Counted from the stretch's first letter, positions 28,903 to 38,651 are shown. The stretch: 64,000 bases of DNA from Oceanihabitans sp. IOP_32 (GCF_009498295.1 NZ_CP040813.1:2611001-2675000), one strand, 5' to 3'. Made by a program: numbers and translations. Notes: generated by a model from the sequence alone, not told the origin.

Positions 28903-30084
28903 TTATGGATGAGTTTTATGTTTATTAAAGTGTTTTATCAAATAGAGGTATCGAATAAATAAGGCGATTAAAAACGGTATTAATCCTATGGCAAATACTT
29001 GCACACCAATAAGCCAATGTAAAGTGAGTAGGCAGAGTAAAATAATTAATAGTTTTAAGTATTTAATAAACCATTGTGGTGTTTTCTGTTTTAAAAGTTG
29101 AGGTATCATGAATAAATTAAGAGCAAATGCCCAAAGTAAATTATAGTTTTGATGTGTTCCGGTGTGATCGGTAGCAAACCAAAGCAATAAAACAAGTACA
29201 CCTGTAATACCCGTAAAAACAAATAGAGCAACATCTAACCATTGGGTTTGTTTTTTAGCTAAATGGTCTTTGTAAGTGATGTATAAGATGAAAAAGCCGA
29301 GAATGCCGAAAACAAATAACGGACTTAATATAAAAGCTCCAGAACTGGGGTTGTTTTTTTGTTTGTATAGCGTTCTACTTTCTTGAACTAGGGGTTCTTT
29401 ATTGTTTTTAAAAGTGGCATTTTCAAAAAAAACATAAATGTTTTCGGGTAAAAACATATGTTCTTCCGGTGTTGCTTTTCTGTCTATTACAGACCCTAAT
29501 GCTAAATCGATACCTAAGCTTCCCCAGGAGTTTTTGTTGAGGTTATCGTGAATTAGGTTGCGAAAGGTTTTTTGTTTAAAGTTTTCTGGTGTATTAAAAA
29601 TAATACGGTCATTTGATGCTATAATGGCAACATCTCTAATTTTGGTTGCACAATTATCAAAAAAGAATTCATACAAATAGGCTCTGTTTTCTGGTTTGTA
29701 ATTTTCGCTTAAAAAGTTGAAAAGCTTTTGTTTTTCAACTTGCGAAAAATTTAAATCTTGTTCTTTAATCGTTCGGTCAAAGTAGGTGTAAGCCGCAAGG
29801 AATCTATCAAAATTATCTTTGCTAATTAAATAGTTAAGTTGGCCTTTGGCGAATTTTAAGTAAAAATTTGGAGTGTTAAAATTATATTCTCCATAACCAA
29901 AAACCAAATCTATGTTGTTTACAGTGTCTTGAATCCTGAAAGCGCTATGGCCAAAGGCGTCGTTTAATGAGCTGCCGGGGCCAACAGTAAGCACACTAAC
30001 TTTGGCTTGATTCGACAGAACAGGTTGTGCTAATAAAACTTTTGTAAATACAATAAAAAATAAAAAAAATACTGTTTTTTTCAT
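28903..30084 (-). CDS. DUF4105/Lnb-type protein, probable lipoprotein N-acyltransferase
   Basis: Signal peptide (1-19) followed by a periplasmic domain of the DUF4105 (Lnb N-terminal) family: LTVGPGSSLNDAFGHSAFRI with His46, and YLYEFFFDNCATKIRD with Cys145, the expected catalytic pair of a papain/NlpC-like fold. The C-terminal part (about 250-385) has four or five transmembrane helices. DUF4105 proteins of Bacteroides were reported as the lipoprotein N-acyltransferase Lnb, which replaces Lnt in this phylum; that function is inferred here. 393 residues. A candidate promoter lies at 30267-30274. Confidence 0.8.
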   Translation of the reverse strand: MKKTVFFLFFIVFTKVLLAQPVLSNQAKVSVLTVGPGSSLNDAFGHSAFRIQDTVNNIDLVFGYGEYNFNTPNFYLKFAKGQLNYLISKDNFDRFLAAYTYFDRTIKEQDLNFSQVEKQKLFNFLSENYKPENRAYLYEFFFDNCATKIRDVAIIASNDRIIFNTPENFKQKTFRNLIHDNLNKNSWGSLGIDLALGSVIDRKATPEEHMFLPENIYVFFENATFKNNKEPLVQESRTLYKQKNNPSSGAFILSPLFVFGILGFFILYITYKDHLAKKQTQWLDVALFVFTGITGVLVLLLWFATDHTGTHQNYNLLWAFALNLFMIPQLLKQKTPQWFIKYLKLLIILLCLLTLHWLIGVQVFAIGLIPFLIALFIRYLYLIKHFNKHKTHP

Positions 30085-30266
30085 TTGTTGTTTGGGTTTC
30101 TAGGCTGTTGTTTTTAAATTATGCTGGTTCTTAAAAATGCAAAATCCGAGAAATTAAGTAGGGAGTAACCATTTAAATATCACTGGATTGAATTTGTGTT
30201 TTAAGGCGAATTAAAACCGATTTGTCTAAGCGATTCATACACCGTTTTTTTATTTCGATAACCTTG

Positions 30267-30274
30267 CAAAAGTA
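30267..30274 (-). promoter_or_regulatory. Candidate -7 box in the spacer upstream of the Lnb-like gene
   Basis: Minus-strand TACTTTTG matches TAnnTTTG, 183 bp before the ATG at 30084, implying a long leader. It is the only strong signal in the 468-bp divergent gap 30085-30552. Confidence 0.35.
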
Positions 30275-30552
30275 AGATAATTGTAGTTGACAAGATTAAT
30301 AAAGCCATTTAAAAATGTTGTTGAGTTTTAGAGTTCGTTAAGAAAGAGAATAATCTTAATCATTTTGGTTTTAGAATTTAGTGAATTATCAATTTTAGGG
30401 CATTTAATTGTTAAAATGAAGGTTTATTTTATTGGAATTTCTTTCAATTTGGTTAAAAAATCGTCTAATAATTGGTAAAATGAGGACATTATAGTTTCAA
30501 CTTTGTTTTAAACCAAAATACTTTGTTTATTTACAGCACTAAATATAATTTA

Positions 30553-31299
30553 ATGAAACAATATATTCCCAATGCGTTAACCTTGTTAAATTTATTTTGT
30601 GGTAGCGTTGCTGTAATTTTTGCAGTCAATGACAATTTTGTAGCGACGGCATTGTTTGTTTTTTTGGGTGTTTTTTTTGATTTTTTTGATGGCTTTGCAG
30701 CTAGAAAATTGAATATTCAAAGCGAATTGGGCGTGCAGTTAGATTCTCTAGCCGATATGGTAACTAGCGGATTGGTGCCCGGGATAATCATGTATAAGTT
30801 GTTAAATCTGTCTGGATTTAACTTGAGTTGCTTTACAATGGGTTTAACATCAGAACATGTTCTTAGTTCTTCTGAAATATCAGTTTTACCGCTTATTGGT
30901 TTGTTTGTTACATTAGCCTCCGCCTATCGATTAGCCAAGTTTAATATAGATACCGAACAGCAAAACTTTTTTAAAGGACTACCAACACCTGCAAATACGT
31001 TATTAATTGTTTCGCTTCCTTTGATTTTAGAGTTTCAAAATAACAACCTAATCAATACTATTATATTAAATCAATGGTTTTTAGTTGCCCTTACGGCTTT
31101 TAGTTGTTGGATATTAAATTCCAATATCAAATTATTTGCCTTAAAGTTTAAAGACTGGAGTTTTAAAAATAATGCCATTCGATATATTTTTATAATACTG
31201 TGTATTGTACTGTTAATTTTATTGCAATTTGCTGCGATTCCCATGGTTATTCTCTTGTATATTGCTATGTCGGTCGTAGATAATATAAGCTCAAAATAG
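30553..31299 (+). CDS. pssA: CDP-diacylglycerol-serine O-phosphatidyltransferase
   Basis: Makes phosphatidylserine, the precursor of phosphatidylethanolamine, in the inner membrane. The CDP-alcohol phosphotransferase motif is complete: DGFAARKLNIQSELGVQLDSLAD fits DGxxAR-x8-GxxxD-xxxD. Several transmembrane helices span 248 residues. The start is the ATG at 30553 (MKQYIPNALTLLNLFCG). An in-frame TTG ten codons earlier adds nothing conserved. The DUF808 gene begins 6 bp after the stop, so the two form an operon. Confidence 0.95.
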   Translation: MKQYIPNALTLLNLFCGSVAVIFAVNDNFVATALFVFLGVFFDFFDGFAARKLNIQSELGVQLDSLADMVTSGLVPGIIMYKLLNLSGFNLSCFTMGLTSEHVLSSSEISVLPLIGLFVTLASAYRLAKFNIDTEQQNFFKGLPTPANTLLIVSLPLILEFQNNNLINTIILNQWFLVALTAFSCWILNSNIKLFALKFKDWSFKNNAIRYIFIILCIVLLILLQFAAIPMVILLYIAMSVVDNISSK

Positions 31300-31305
31300 A
31301 AGGTC

Positions 31306-32181
31306 ATGGCATCAGGTTTTTTTGCTTTGTTCGACGATATTGCTGTTTTAATGGACGACGTGGTGGCTATGAGCAAGATAAGCACCAAAAAAACCGCAGG
31401 GATATTAGGCGACGATTTGGCTGTAAATGCCGAAAAGGCTACAGGCTTTGTTTCAGCAAGAGAATTACCTGTTTTATGGGAAATTACAAAGGGCTCGTTT
31501 CTTAATAAAGTTATTATACTACCTGTCGCCTTTTTACTTAGTGCTTTTCTCCCTTGGGCAATTACGCTAGTTTTAATTCTGGGTGCGGTGTATTTAGCTT
31601 ACGAGGGGGCAGAAAAAATTATCGACTACGTTGTTTCAAACAAACCAGCTCCTGTTAAAGTTATAGATAAAGCTATTTCTAAGGAGCTTATATTAGAAAA
31701 TGAGAAAGCCAAAATTAAGTCTGCCATTCTTACAGATTTTATATTATCTGTCGAAATTGTAATTATTGCTTTAGGCACTGTTTTAGATCGACCTTTATAT
31801 TTTCAGGTGATGGTAGTTTCAATCGTTGCTATGGTGGCCACTGTGGGAGTTTATGGAACGGTAGCACTTATTGTTAGAATGGACGATTTTGGTTACAGAC
31901 TCATAAAAATGAGTGGGAATAAAAAAAGCATTTCAAAATTTGTTGGAAATCTTTTAATTAAAGCATTGCCAAAAATTGTTAAAAGTCTATCTCTAATTGG
32001 CACCATCGCATTGCTTTTAGTGTCGGGAGGTATTATAACGCATAATATAAAAGGGTTTCATGATTTTTTAGAAATAATGCCCTCTTTTTTAAGAGATTTT
32101 TTAGTTGGTTTATTGGTTGGTTTGATAGCAGTTGTGGTCTTTAAAGTTTTCAAGGCTATTTTTGCTAAACGAAATAAATGA
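31306..32181 (+). CDS. DUF808 family inner membrane protein (YedI-like)
   Basis: 291 residues. The start MASGFFALFDDIAVLMDDVVAMSKISTKKTAGILGDDLAVNAEKATG is the highly conserved N-terminus of the DUF808 family, followed by WEITKGSFLNK and about four transmembrane helices. The family is widespread in Gram-negatives and its function is not established. It shares a transcript with pssA. Confidence 0.9.
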   Translation: MASGFFALFDDIAVLMDDVVAMSKISTKKTAGILGDDLAVNAEKATGFVSARELPVLWEITKGSFLNKVIILPVAFLLSAFLPWAITLVLILGAVYLAYEGAEKIIDYVVSNKPAPVKVIDKAISKELILENEKAKIKSAILTDFILSVEIVIIALGTVLDRPLYFQVMVVSIVAMVATVGVYGTVALIVRMDDFGYRLIKMSGNKKSISKFVGNLLIKALPKIVKSLSLIGTIALLLVSGGIITHNIKGFHDFLEIMPSFLRDFLVGLLVGLIAVVVFKVFKAIFAKRNK

Positions 32182-32632
32182 TAATTCTATTTTTTATTTG
32201 TTGTAAAATGAATAAAGAATACGGGCTAAATAGGGTGACTTTTAATATTTGAAATAAGAATATAAATGACGTTGTGATTTTTTAAAAAGTTTGCTTTTTT
32301 TTGTTCGTAAAAAGGCTTTTCAAAGCACATTAATACCTTGTTTAATATGGGATTAAGACTTTGTTTTAGAGATTAAAAATTTCTTTGAAAAAAACTTTAA
32401 AAAAACACAAAACGGTGTGATGTATATTATATATATTATGTATATTTACGCCCGTAGAATACAAAATAATATCAGGTTGGGATTTTTAATTTATAACCTT
32501 AATTATTACAAGTGAAAATAACATAATAAATCAGGATGTCAATTTTATATTTTCATCCATTTTTTAAATCTAAAAATAATCTCTCGATTTGAAATTAAAA
32601 CCATTTAAATCGAGTTAAAAAAGAAATTATAA
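32182..32632 (+). other. Leader/promoter region of the ureEFGD operon
   Basis: 451 bp with no open frame. A possible promoter is the TATATTTACG segment near 32444-32453 (loose match to TAnnTTTG), which gives a leader of about 180 nt. An 11-bp stem (CTCGATTTGAA / TTTAAATCGAG, one G-T pair, 32583-32614) lies 18 bp before the ureE ATG. No remnant of ureA, ureB or ureC was found. Confidence 0.5.
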
Positions 32633-33145
32633 ATGAGGATTATATCAGAAATTATTGGCAATGCAAAAGGTAAGGATTTGTCTGATAAAAAAGTGGTTCA
32701 TTTCGATTTAGAATGGTTTGAGACCACAAGAAAAGTATTACGAAAAACGGGAAGTGATGGACAAGAAATTGCTTTGCGTATTTTAAAAGAAAATTTTAGA
32801 ATAAAGCACAACGATATATTCTTTGAAGACGACAATGAAATTATTGTAGCTAATGTGTTACCGGCCGATGCGGTAGTTTTACAACCCCAAACCATGTTAG
32901 AGATGGGTACCGTTTGCTACGAAATAGGCAATCAGCACATCCCAATTTTTATTGAGGATAACGAGGTTATTATTCCTTACGAAGACCCTATTTTTAATCT
33001 TCTAAATAAATCAGGTTACAAGCCTATAAAAGGAAAAAGAATTTTCGAAAATATGCTTAAAGCAACTCCAGAACACACCTTAACAAATGATACCTTAATA
33101 GACATGGATAGTCTATTTAGTAAAGTTTTATCCAATAAAAACTAA
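32633..33145 (+). CDS. ureE: Urease accessory protein UreE
   Basis: Nickel metallochaperone that delivers Ni to the urease activation complex. 170 residues. The N-terminal peptide-binding half has FDLEWFETTRKVLRKTGSDG; the metal-binding half has CYEIGNQHIPIFIEDNEVIIPYEDP, with His102 at the position of the dimer-interface nickel ligand (GNRH in Klebsiella). There is no His-rich C-terminal tail, so it is not a nickel-storage type. First gene of ureE-ureF-ureG-ureD; ureF begins 5 bp after its stop. Confidence 0.9.
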   Translation: MRIISEIIGNAKGKDLSDKKVVHFDLEWFETTRKVLRKTGSDGQEIALRILKENFRIKHNDIFFEDDNEIIVANVLPADAVVLQPQTMLEMGTVCYEIGNQHIPIFIEDNEVIIPYEDPIFNLLNKSGYKPIKGKRIFENMLKATPEHTLTNDTLIDMDSLFSKVLSNKN

Positions 33146-33150
33146 AATAT

Positions 33151-33840
33151 ATGAAAACAGATGCTCTTTTGAGTTTACTACACGTTGCAGACCCTAATTT
33201 ACCAATTGGTGGTTATTCGCATTCTAATGGTCTAGAGACCTATGTTCAAAATGATATGGTAACTGACAAGGAAAGTGCCTTAGAATTTTTACAAAATATG
33301 CTTCATAATAATATTTTGCATAACGATGCTGCTTATGTGAAATTGGTTTATGATGCTATGCAAGCTAAGGATTTTAAGAAAGTTATGACACTAGACGCTG
33401 GATTAACAGCACTTAAAAGTCCGAGAGAAATTAGAGAAGGAAGCCATAAGTTAGGAGCGAGATTGCTTAAAATTTTCAAAACCAAAAATAATCATCCAGA
33501 TTTATTAAAATTAGATAAGTATTTATCTGAAAACAAAGAGGTTGGTAATTATGCAATTGTTTATGGTGTTGTTTGTTTTGCCAGCAACATTTCGTTAAAG
33601 GAAGCCTTATCGGCATTTTATTTTTCTACTGCTGCTGGTATGATTACAAACGCAGTAAAATTAGTGCCTTTAGGTCAATTACAAGGTCAAGAAATTTTAT
33701 TTACCATTCAAGAAGGTATTGGCGAGTTGGTAGATAAAACATTAAATCTAGATGAAAGCCTAATTGGTATAGCAAATGTTGGTTTTGATTTAAGATCAAT
33801 GCAACACGAAAAGCTGCACTCAAGATTGTACATGAGCTAA
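33151..33840 (+). CDS. ureF: Urease accessory protein UreF
   Basis: Helical scaffold that with UreD and UreG loads nickel into apo-urease. DPNLPIGGYSHSNGLETYVQ near the N-terminus is the family hallmark (PxGGFSHSxGLE), and the C-terminal region NVGFDLRSMQHEKLHSRLYMS matches the conserved end (MxHExLxxRLFxS). 229 residues, standard. Thirty-seven bases separate it from ureG. Confidence 0.93.
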   Translation: MKTDALLSLLHVADPNLPIGGYSHSNGLETYVQNDMVTDKESALEFLQNMLHNNILHNDAAYVKLVYDAMQAKDFKKVMTLDAGLTALKSPREIREGSHKLGARLLKIFKTKNNHPDLLKLDKYLSENKEVGNYAIVYGVVCFASNISLKEALSAFYFSTAAGMITNAVKLVPLGQLQGQEILFTIQEGIGELVDKTLNLDESLIGIANVGFDLRSMQHEKLHSRLYMS

Positions 33841-33877
33841 ACTAACATTATTATATAACTAAGAAATAATATCAGAA

Positions 33878-34510
33878 ATGAGAAAATACGTAAAAATTGG
33901 AGTCTCTGGTCCGGTAGGATCAGGTAAAACAGCCTTGATAGAAACCCTATCAAGAAAAATGGCTAAAGATTATTACATAACAGTAATTACTAACGATGTT
34001 TACACCCGTGAAGATGAGAAATTCTTACAGCAAAACAGTCTTTTAGATGCAGATAGAATTGTTGGTGTAGAAACAGGTGGTTGTCCTCATACGGCCATTC
34101 GTGAAGACGCTAGTATGAATTTAGAAGCCGTAGATGAGTTGGCAGAAAGACATCCAGACATGGAGCTTTTATTTGTAGAAAGTGGTGGTGATAACCTGTC
34201 TGTAACTTTTAGTCCAGAATTGGTCGATTTAACAATTTTTGTTACAAGTACAGCTGCTGGTGAAGATATTCCTAGAAAAGGTGGACCAGGTAATACAAGA
34301 TCTGATTTGTTATTAATTAATAAATTCGATTTAGCACCTTATGTTGGTGTAGATTTAGATAATATGAAGCGTGATGCCCTTGTAATGCGTAAAGGAAAAC
34401 CTTTTGTGTTTACAAACTTAAAAACTGGTGAAGGCGTTGATGCTGTTATTGGTTGGATTAAAAAATATGCGCTTTTAGAAGACGTTGAAGAACCTGCAAC
34501 AATTAAATAA
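33878..34510 (+). CDS. ureG: Urease accessory GTPase UreG
   Basis: SIMIBI GTPase powering nickel insertion. P-loop GPVGSGKT at residues 11-18, Cys-Pro-His nickel motif at 69-71 ([14 protein letters not shown]), [17 protein letters not shown], and the guanine-specificity [10 protein letters not shown]. 210 residues. All functional residues are intact, so the maturation machinery looks active. The stop is 1 bp before the ureD ATG. Confidence 0.96.
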   Translation: MRKYVKIGVSGPVGSGKTALIETLSRKMAKDYYITVITNDVYTREDEKFLQQNSLLDADRIVGVETGGCPHTAIREDASMNLEAVDELAERHPDMELLFVESGGDNLSVTFSPELVDLTIFVTSTAAGEDIPRKGGPGNTRSDLLLINKFDLAPYVGVDLDNMKRDALVMRKGKPFVFTNLKTGEGVDAVIGWIKKYALLEDVEEPATIK

Positions 34511-34511
34511 T

Positions 34512-35330
34512 ATGGATAGGACAAATAAAAGACTTAGTGAGTTTAAATTATCCACAGAGATAGTTGATGGGTTTCACCGTTTAAAAGATCAATACTTCAC
34601 TGTACCTTTTGGGTTATTGAGGTTTCATAAAAGATCGCATAATGACCCTTGGCAGCAATACATGATGAGAAGTTCATCGCCAGGAATTTTAAATAATGAT
34701 TTTTATGATTATCAGATATCTGTAGCTAAAGACACCACTCTTGGCTTGGAAACACAAGCCTATCAGCGTATTTACACCATGCATGATGGGGGTAAAGCTG
34801 AGCAAGAAGTGCAAATTAATGTTGAAGAAAATGGTTTTTTACATTTTATTCCGCATCCTTTAGTGCCTCATAGAAATTCTAATTACGAAGCAAAGAACAC
34901 CATACATTTAAAAGAATCATCAAAACTTATTTGGGGTGAGGTGATTACTTGCGGAAGAAAAGAACACGGTGAGATTTTTGAGTTTAAAAAATTATTGACC
35001 CACACAGAGATTTTTGTTGAAGATCAATTAATTTTTAACGATAAAGTATTGTTCGAGCCTGCTAAACTTGATGTAAATTCAATGGGACAACTTGAAGGAT
35101 ATACACATCAAGCTACTTTATTCTATTACAACAAAGGTGCCGATTTAGAGGCGCTTTATGATATGCTTTTAGAATTTACTGAAGGTGAGGACAACGTAGA
35201 ATACGGTATGAGTACAACACTTTTAGATGCCGCAGTATTTAGACTTGTTGGTCAAAGTGGTGAGCAGCTATATAAAATTATCAAGAAAATTGAAGCTAAA
35301 ATACTAAAAGCTGAAATAGAACAATATTAA
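34512..35330 (+). CDS. ureD: Urease accessory protein UreD
   Basis: Beta-helical scaffold (UreD/UreH) that docks on apo-urease. Seen: KRSHNDPWQQYMMRSSSPGILNNDFYDYQI, QAYQRIYTM, LHFIPHPLVPHRNSNYEAKNTIHL and WGEVITCGRKEHGEIFEF, all characteristic of the family. 272 residues from the ATG at 34512, immediately after ureG; an upstream TTG at 34485 is less likely because it would overlap ureG. It is followed by two terminators. Confidence 0.93.
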   Translation: MDRTNKRLSEFKLSTEIVDGFHRLKDQYFTVPFGLLRFHKRSHNDPWQQYMMRSSSPGILNNDFYDYQISVAKDTTLGLETQAYQRIYTMHDGGKAEQEVQINVEENGFLHFIPHPLVPHRNSNYEAKNTIHLKESSKLIWGEVITCGRKEHGEIFEFKKLLTHTEIFVEDQLIFNDKVLFEPAKLDVNSMGQLEGYTHQATLFYYNKGADLEALYDMLLEFTEGEDNVEYGMSTTLLDAAVFRLVGQSGEQLYKIIKKIEAKILKAEIEQY

Positions 35331-35350
35331 TTTTGTAGTTATCACAAATA

Positions 35351-35396
35351 AAAATGAGGTCTGTATCATGGTATGTGCATGATATCCTCTCATTTT
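35351..35396 (+). terminator. First terminator of the ureEFGD operon
   Basis: AAAATGAG pairs with CTCATTTT, with an inner ATCATG / CATGAT stem, 21 bp after ureD. Confidence 0.7.
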
Positions 35397-35431
35397 AAAT
35401 CGAATAATTTAGAAGAATAATTTTGATTTTT

Positions 35432-35473
35432 AAAAAAGTGGAATGCCTTTAGTGGTAATTCCACTTTTTTTTT
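35432..35473 (+). terminator. Second terminator downstream of ureD
   Basis: AAAAAAGTGGAAT / ATTCCACTTTTTT stem followed by a run of Ts. Together with the first terminator it isolates the operon from 35710. The rest of the 379-bp gap shows nothing else. Confidence 0.8.
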
Positions 35474-35709
35474 CGAAGTCACTTGAAATAACTTCTTATT
35501 ATCTCGTCTTTAATAGTTGTTTTTTGGTTTAGATTTGTACTTTTTTAATATTTTTACTTACTAAGAAAGCAAGCTAAAAATGAACTGGAATTTATGCTTC
35601 TCTAGGGGGAATATATTTTGCTTTCGAAAATACGGCATGGCATTAAGATGTACAATCATCTTTTTTAAACTGTGAGATGTTAAATAAAAATCTATAAAAG
35701 CTAAAAATA

Positions 35710-36594
35710 ATGCTGACAAAAACTTTAAATCTAAGTGAAAAAGTATTCGATAAGTTAAGAGATGCTTACGAAAATCGAACGACTAATAAATACATTAGTT
35801 TCTTTTTAGTGATCCTTTTTTTATCGACCGCTTTTATGGGATTTTTGGTAAATTATGGTATTCTAGATTTAGGTGTTTTAAATACCTATTTAGCAAATCC
35901 ATTATTTTCTATTGAAGTGCCTTTCGTGGCTTTATTGATGTTTGAGATTTTCAGCTTAATTTTCGTAATACCCAAATCGGTTTCAAAATCTGTTGGGAAA
36001 CAGCTCGAATTACTTTCATTAATATTTATTAGAGGCGCCTTTAAAGAGTTTAGTCATATTAAAAATGTAAACCTAAGTGATTTAAATTTTGCCAACGCGC
36101 CAGAACCCATCTGGAATATGGTTTTTTATGCTTTCGGATCACTAATAATTTTTATTTTGTTGGGTTTTACCAACAGAATGCGAAAGCATACGCCTTTTGA
36201 AAATGCAGACGGCGATGCGCATACCTTCTATCAATCTAAAAAGCTATTGTCTATCTTTCTGATTATCGCTTTTATATTTATTATTATTGAAGATTTTGTT
36301 GTACTGATTACTACGGGATCCTATCAACCCTCATTTCAAACCTTTTATACTATGCTTATTTTTAGCGATATTTTAATACTTTTGATAGCTCTGCGGTACA
36401 GCATGGATTACTACAGGATTTTTAGGTATTCTGCGTTTGTAGTCGCAACTATTTTTATAAGGTTGGCATTATCTGTAGAGCCTTTTTACAATGTTCTTAT
36501 CGGTATTTTTACAGCGGTTTTTGTAATGCTATTAACCTTGGTTTATAATTATTTTTTAAATCGGGAATCTAAAGAAACTAAAATGAGTTCTTAA
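35710..36594 (+). CDS. Seven-helix membrane protein of unknown function
   Basis: 294 residues with seven predicted transmembrane helices (around 30-52, 65-88, 135-155, 178-200, 208-230, 235-255 and 260-285) and a short charged C-terminus. The soluble loop around RMRKHTPFENADGDAHTFYQSKK is the only hydrophilic segment of note. I do not recognise the family. It lies after the two terminators of the urease accessory operon, so a link to urea or nickel transport is not supported. Confidence 0.75.
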   Translation: MLTKTLNLSEKVFDKLRDAYENRTTNKYISFFLVILFLSTAFMGFLVNYGILDLGVLNTYLANPLFSIEVPFVALLMFEIFSLIFVIPKSVSKSVGKQLELLSLIFIRGAFKEFSHIKNVNLSDLNFANAPEPIWNMVFYAFGSLIIFILLGFTNRMRKHTPFENADGDAHTFYQSKKLLSIFLIIAFIFIIIEDFVVLITTGSYQPSFQTFYTMLIFSDILILLIALRYSMDYYRIFRYSAFVVATIFIRLALSVEPFYNVLIGIFTAVFVMLLTLVYNYFLNRESKETKMSS

Positions 36595-36846
36595 AATCAT
36601 CAAGAATGTAACGGGGCTGTCGTACTCGATATCTAATCGTTAAAAAGCAGGTTAAGATTAGTTTTAATCCCTTGTTTTAGCGTGTTTCTTGGAAAGCTAA
36701 CCAAAAATTGAATAGATGTGGTGGCTTACCAAATAATCAGAGTGGTGATTGAGGGAGTTTTGCCGAAATAATTCAGGTTTAATAATGAGTAAATTCTAGT
36801 AAATGCTGATTGTTTTCGTGTTGTTACACCCCAGAATTTAAGCCGT

Positions 36847-36890
36847 TATACCAATTTAATTTTGAAATGTTGCATTGTTAATTTGGTGTA
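36847..36890. repeat. Copy of the TATACCAAT interspersed palindrome
   Basis: TATACCAATTTAATTTTGA at the left and TTAATTTGGTGTA at the right; tips are inverted repeats. The other copies are at 11181, 50309 and 59401. It lies in the 400-bp gap 36595-36994, which also holds the terminator at 36934-36971. Confidence 0.7.
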
Positions 36891-36933
36891 AAATGGTCTG
36901 TCATTTCAAAATCAAAACATTAAGAATACTAAT

Positions 36934-36971
36934 AAAATTGATGTGCCATTTTAAAATGACACATCAATTTT
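36934..36971 (-). terminator. Intrinsic terminator of the OFA transporter gene
   Basis: Near-perfect 38-bp palindrome (AAAATTGATGTG / CACATCAATTTT outer arms and CATTTT / AAAATG inner arms), 23 bp after the stop at 36995. Confidence 0.85.
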
Positions 36972-36994
36972 ACTGGGGTATTAAAAAAAACGAA

Positions 36995-38161
36995 TTACAC
37001 GTTTCTTTTTAGAGTTCTGTATTGATTAAGAAATAGTAGACTACCAGCGAGACTCATTAAACTCGCTAGAATAACGGCATAGTAAAACGTTCCTGAAAGG
37101 TCGTAAAGATAACCACCTGCAATAGGGCCTGTAATTCCGGCGATACCGTAGCCTATAAATACGTACGGATAAATTGTGCCCATTTTTTGTACACCAAACT
37201 CCTGAGCGGTTTCTTTGGCGAAAAGCACTAGATTTCCTCCAAAACCAAAACCTATAAGGACGGCAATAACAAGGTATGAATTATCTGATAATGGAAAAAG
37301 GTTAAGTGAAATAATCGCTGCACCTTGAAATAATAGCGCAAAGAATATACTTAAATTTGCGCCTATATGGTCGCTTACGAAGCCCCAAAAAACCCTTCCA
37401 AAAAAGTTTGCTATTGAAAATAAACCAACACCCACTAGAAGATTATGGTTCGAGATGGCGTGTTGCGCACCAAGAACTTTTAAGCTTCCAATAATAAGTA
37501 AACCACCAAAGCATCCCAAAAATAAGCCAATAAATAGTTTTTTGAAAATTATAGAATTTATAAAATCTGATACTCTAGCAGGTGCTTCGGTTTTTTCCGA
37601 AGCGCTTATAGCTTGATAAATAAGATTTGAAAAAACTAATATGAGCAAACCGTAAGCGATGCCAATAATTTTTAGTAATTCTAAAACATTATTTCCATCA
37701 TTTAAAATCTTTTCTGCTAAGATAGACATAAGCACTGCGCCTAATCCAAAACCTGCAGCCGCTACACCAGTAATGAGTCCCTTTTTTTTGGGAAACCATT
37801 GCACGGGAGCGGTCAGTGCAACCCAATACCCAAAAGCTGTTGCCATTCCGGCTAAGACACCAATGCCCATAAGAATAAAAATGAAATTCCCTTGCGAGTA
37901 ACTTGCTGTAACAAAGCCCAAACAGAATAGTAGGCCTGCTATATAGCCAATATATTTGTACTTAATTTTTTCTCCTAGTTTACCTACAAAAATCATGGTT
38001 ACGGCGAATACACCAGTTAGCGTACCGAATATTATTTGGGACTGGCTTCCAGAGAAGCCAAAGTTTTCAATTAGTTCTGATGCTATAATACTCCATGCAT
38101 AAGCACTACCTATACAGAGCATAATAATGAATGAGGCGGCTAAGGTTAAATATTTTTTCAT
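36995..38161 (-). CDS. MFS transporter of the oxalate:formate antiporter (OFA) family
   Basis: 388 residues with twelve predicted transmembrane helices. The start MKKYLTLAASFIIMLCIGSAYAWSIIASELIENFGFS and the segment GYWVALTAPVQWFPKKKGLITGVAAAGFGLGAVLMS (helices 4-5) match the OFA group, which includes OxlT and many monocarboxylate carriers. Substrate cannot be assigned; pyruvate, lactate or another small carboxylate is plausible. No oxalate or formate metabolism genes are nearby. Single gene with its own promoter at 38178-38185 and terminator. Confidence 0.88.
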   Translation of the reverse strand: MKKYLTLAASFIIMLCIGSAYAWSIIASELIENFGFSGSQSQIIFGTLTGVFAVTMIFVGKLGEKIKYKYIGYIAGLLFCLGFVTASYSQGNFIFILMGIGVLAGMATAFGYWVALTAPVQWFPKKKGLITGVAAAGFGLGAVLMSILAEKILNDGNNVLELLKIIGIAYGLLILVFSNLIYQAISASEKTEAPARVSDFINSIIFKKLFIGLFLGCFGGLLIIGSLKVLGAQHAISNHNLLVGVGLFSIANFFGRVFWGFVSDHIGANLSIFFALLFQGAAIISLNLFPLSDNSYLVIAVLIGFGFGGNLVLFAKETAQEFGVQKMGTIYPYVFIGYGIAGITGPIAGGYLYDLSGTFYYAVILASLMSLAGSLLFLNQYRTLKRNV

Positions 38162-38177
38162 TTTTTAAAGGTTTTGC

Positions 38178-38185
38178 CAAAAATA
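38178..38185 (-). promoter_or_regulatory. Predicted -7 box of the OFA transporter gene
   Basis: Minus-strand TATTTTTG matches TAnnTTTG, 16 bp before the ATG at 38161. The remainder of the 490-bp divergent gap 38162-38651 shows no gene or strong structure. Confidence 0.55.
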
Positions 38186-38651
38186 CGGTAACGCTTAAAA
38201 TTAATTTTACAGTTTTAATTTGTTCATTACTAGTAAGTTTATAAGCTCCCCACACTTGGCGATTTAGTCTGCAAATATATATTTATTCTTTTTTTACGAT
38301 GTATAAATTAAATATTTTTTTAAAAGACTGTTTTTAAGATGATGTACACTTTTGCTATTTCATACCTGCGAACGTGCTCAAAAATATTTCGTTTAATCCT
38401 TAATATAGGAGTTCTAGATGTGTTGATCTGTTGTTTTGAGGATGACATTTTTGCATGCTTCACCGGGCAGCCATTAAAATAATAATCAATATTACTTAAG
38501 ATGAAGTCTTCTTATAAATACTGTTATTTGTTTAAAAGCCATCCCAAAGCAGATTCAGTTACCAAGGTAATTAACTTGTTTTTAACAATTTTAGACCTTT
38601 AAAAACAGCTCAAAATTCAATACTTTTATAGCTTATTCAAAACAACTTAAA

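Noticed and set aside
32182-32632. Possible remnants of ureABC before ureE
   Set aside because: No frame or translated motif of urease subunits was seen on either strand; the DNA is very AT-rich without codon structure.
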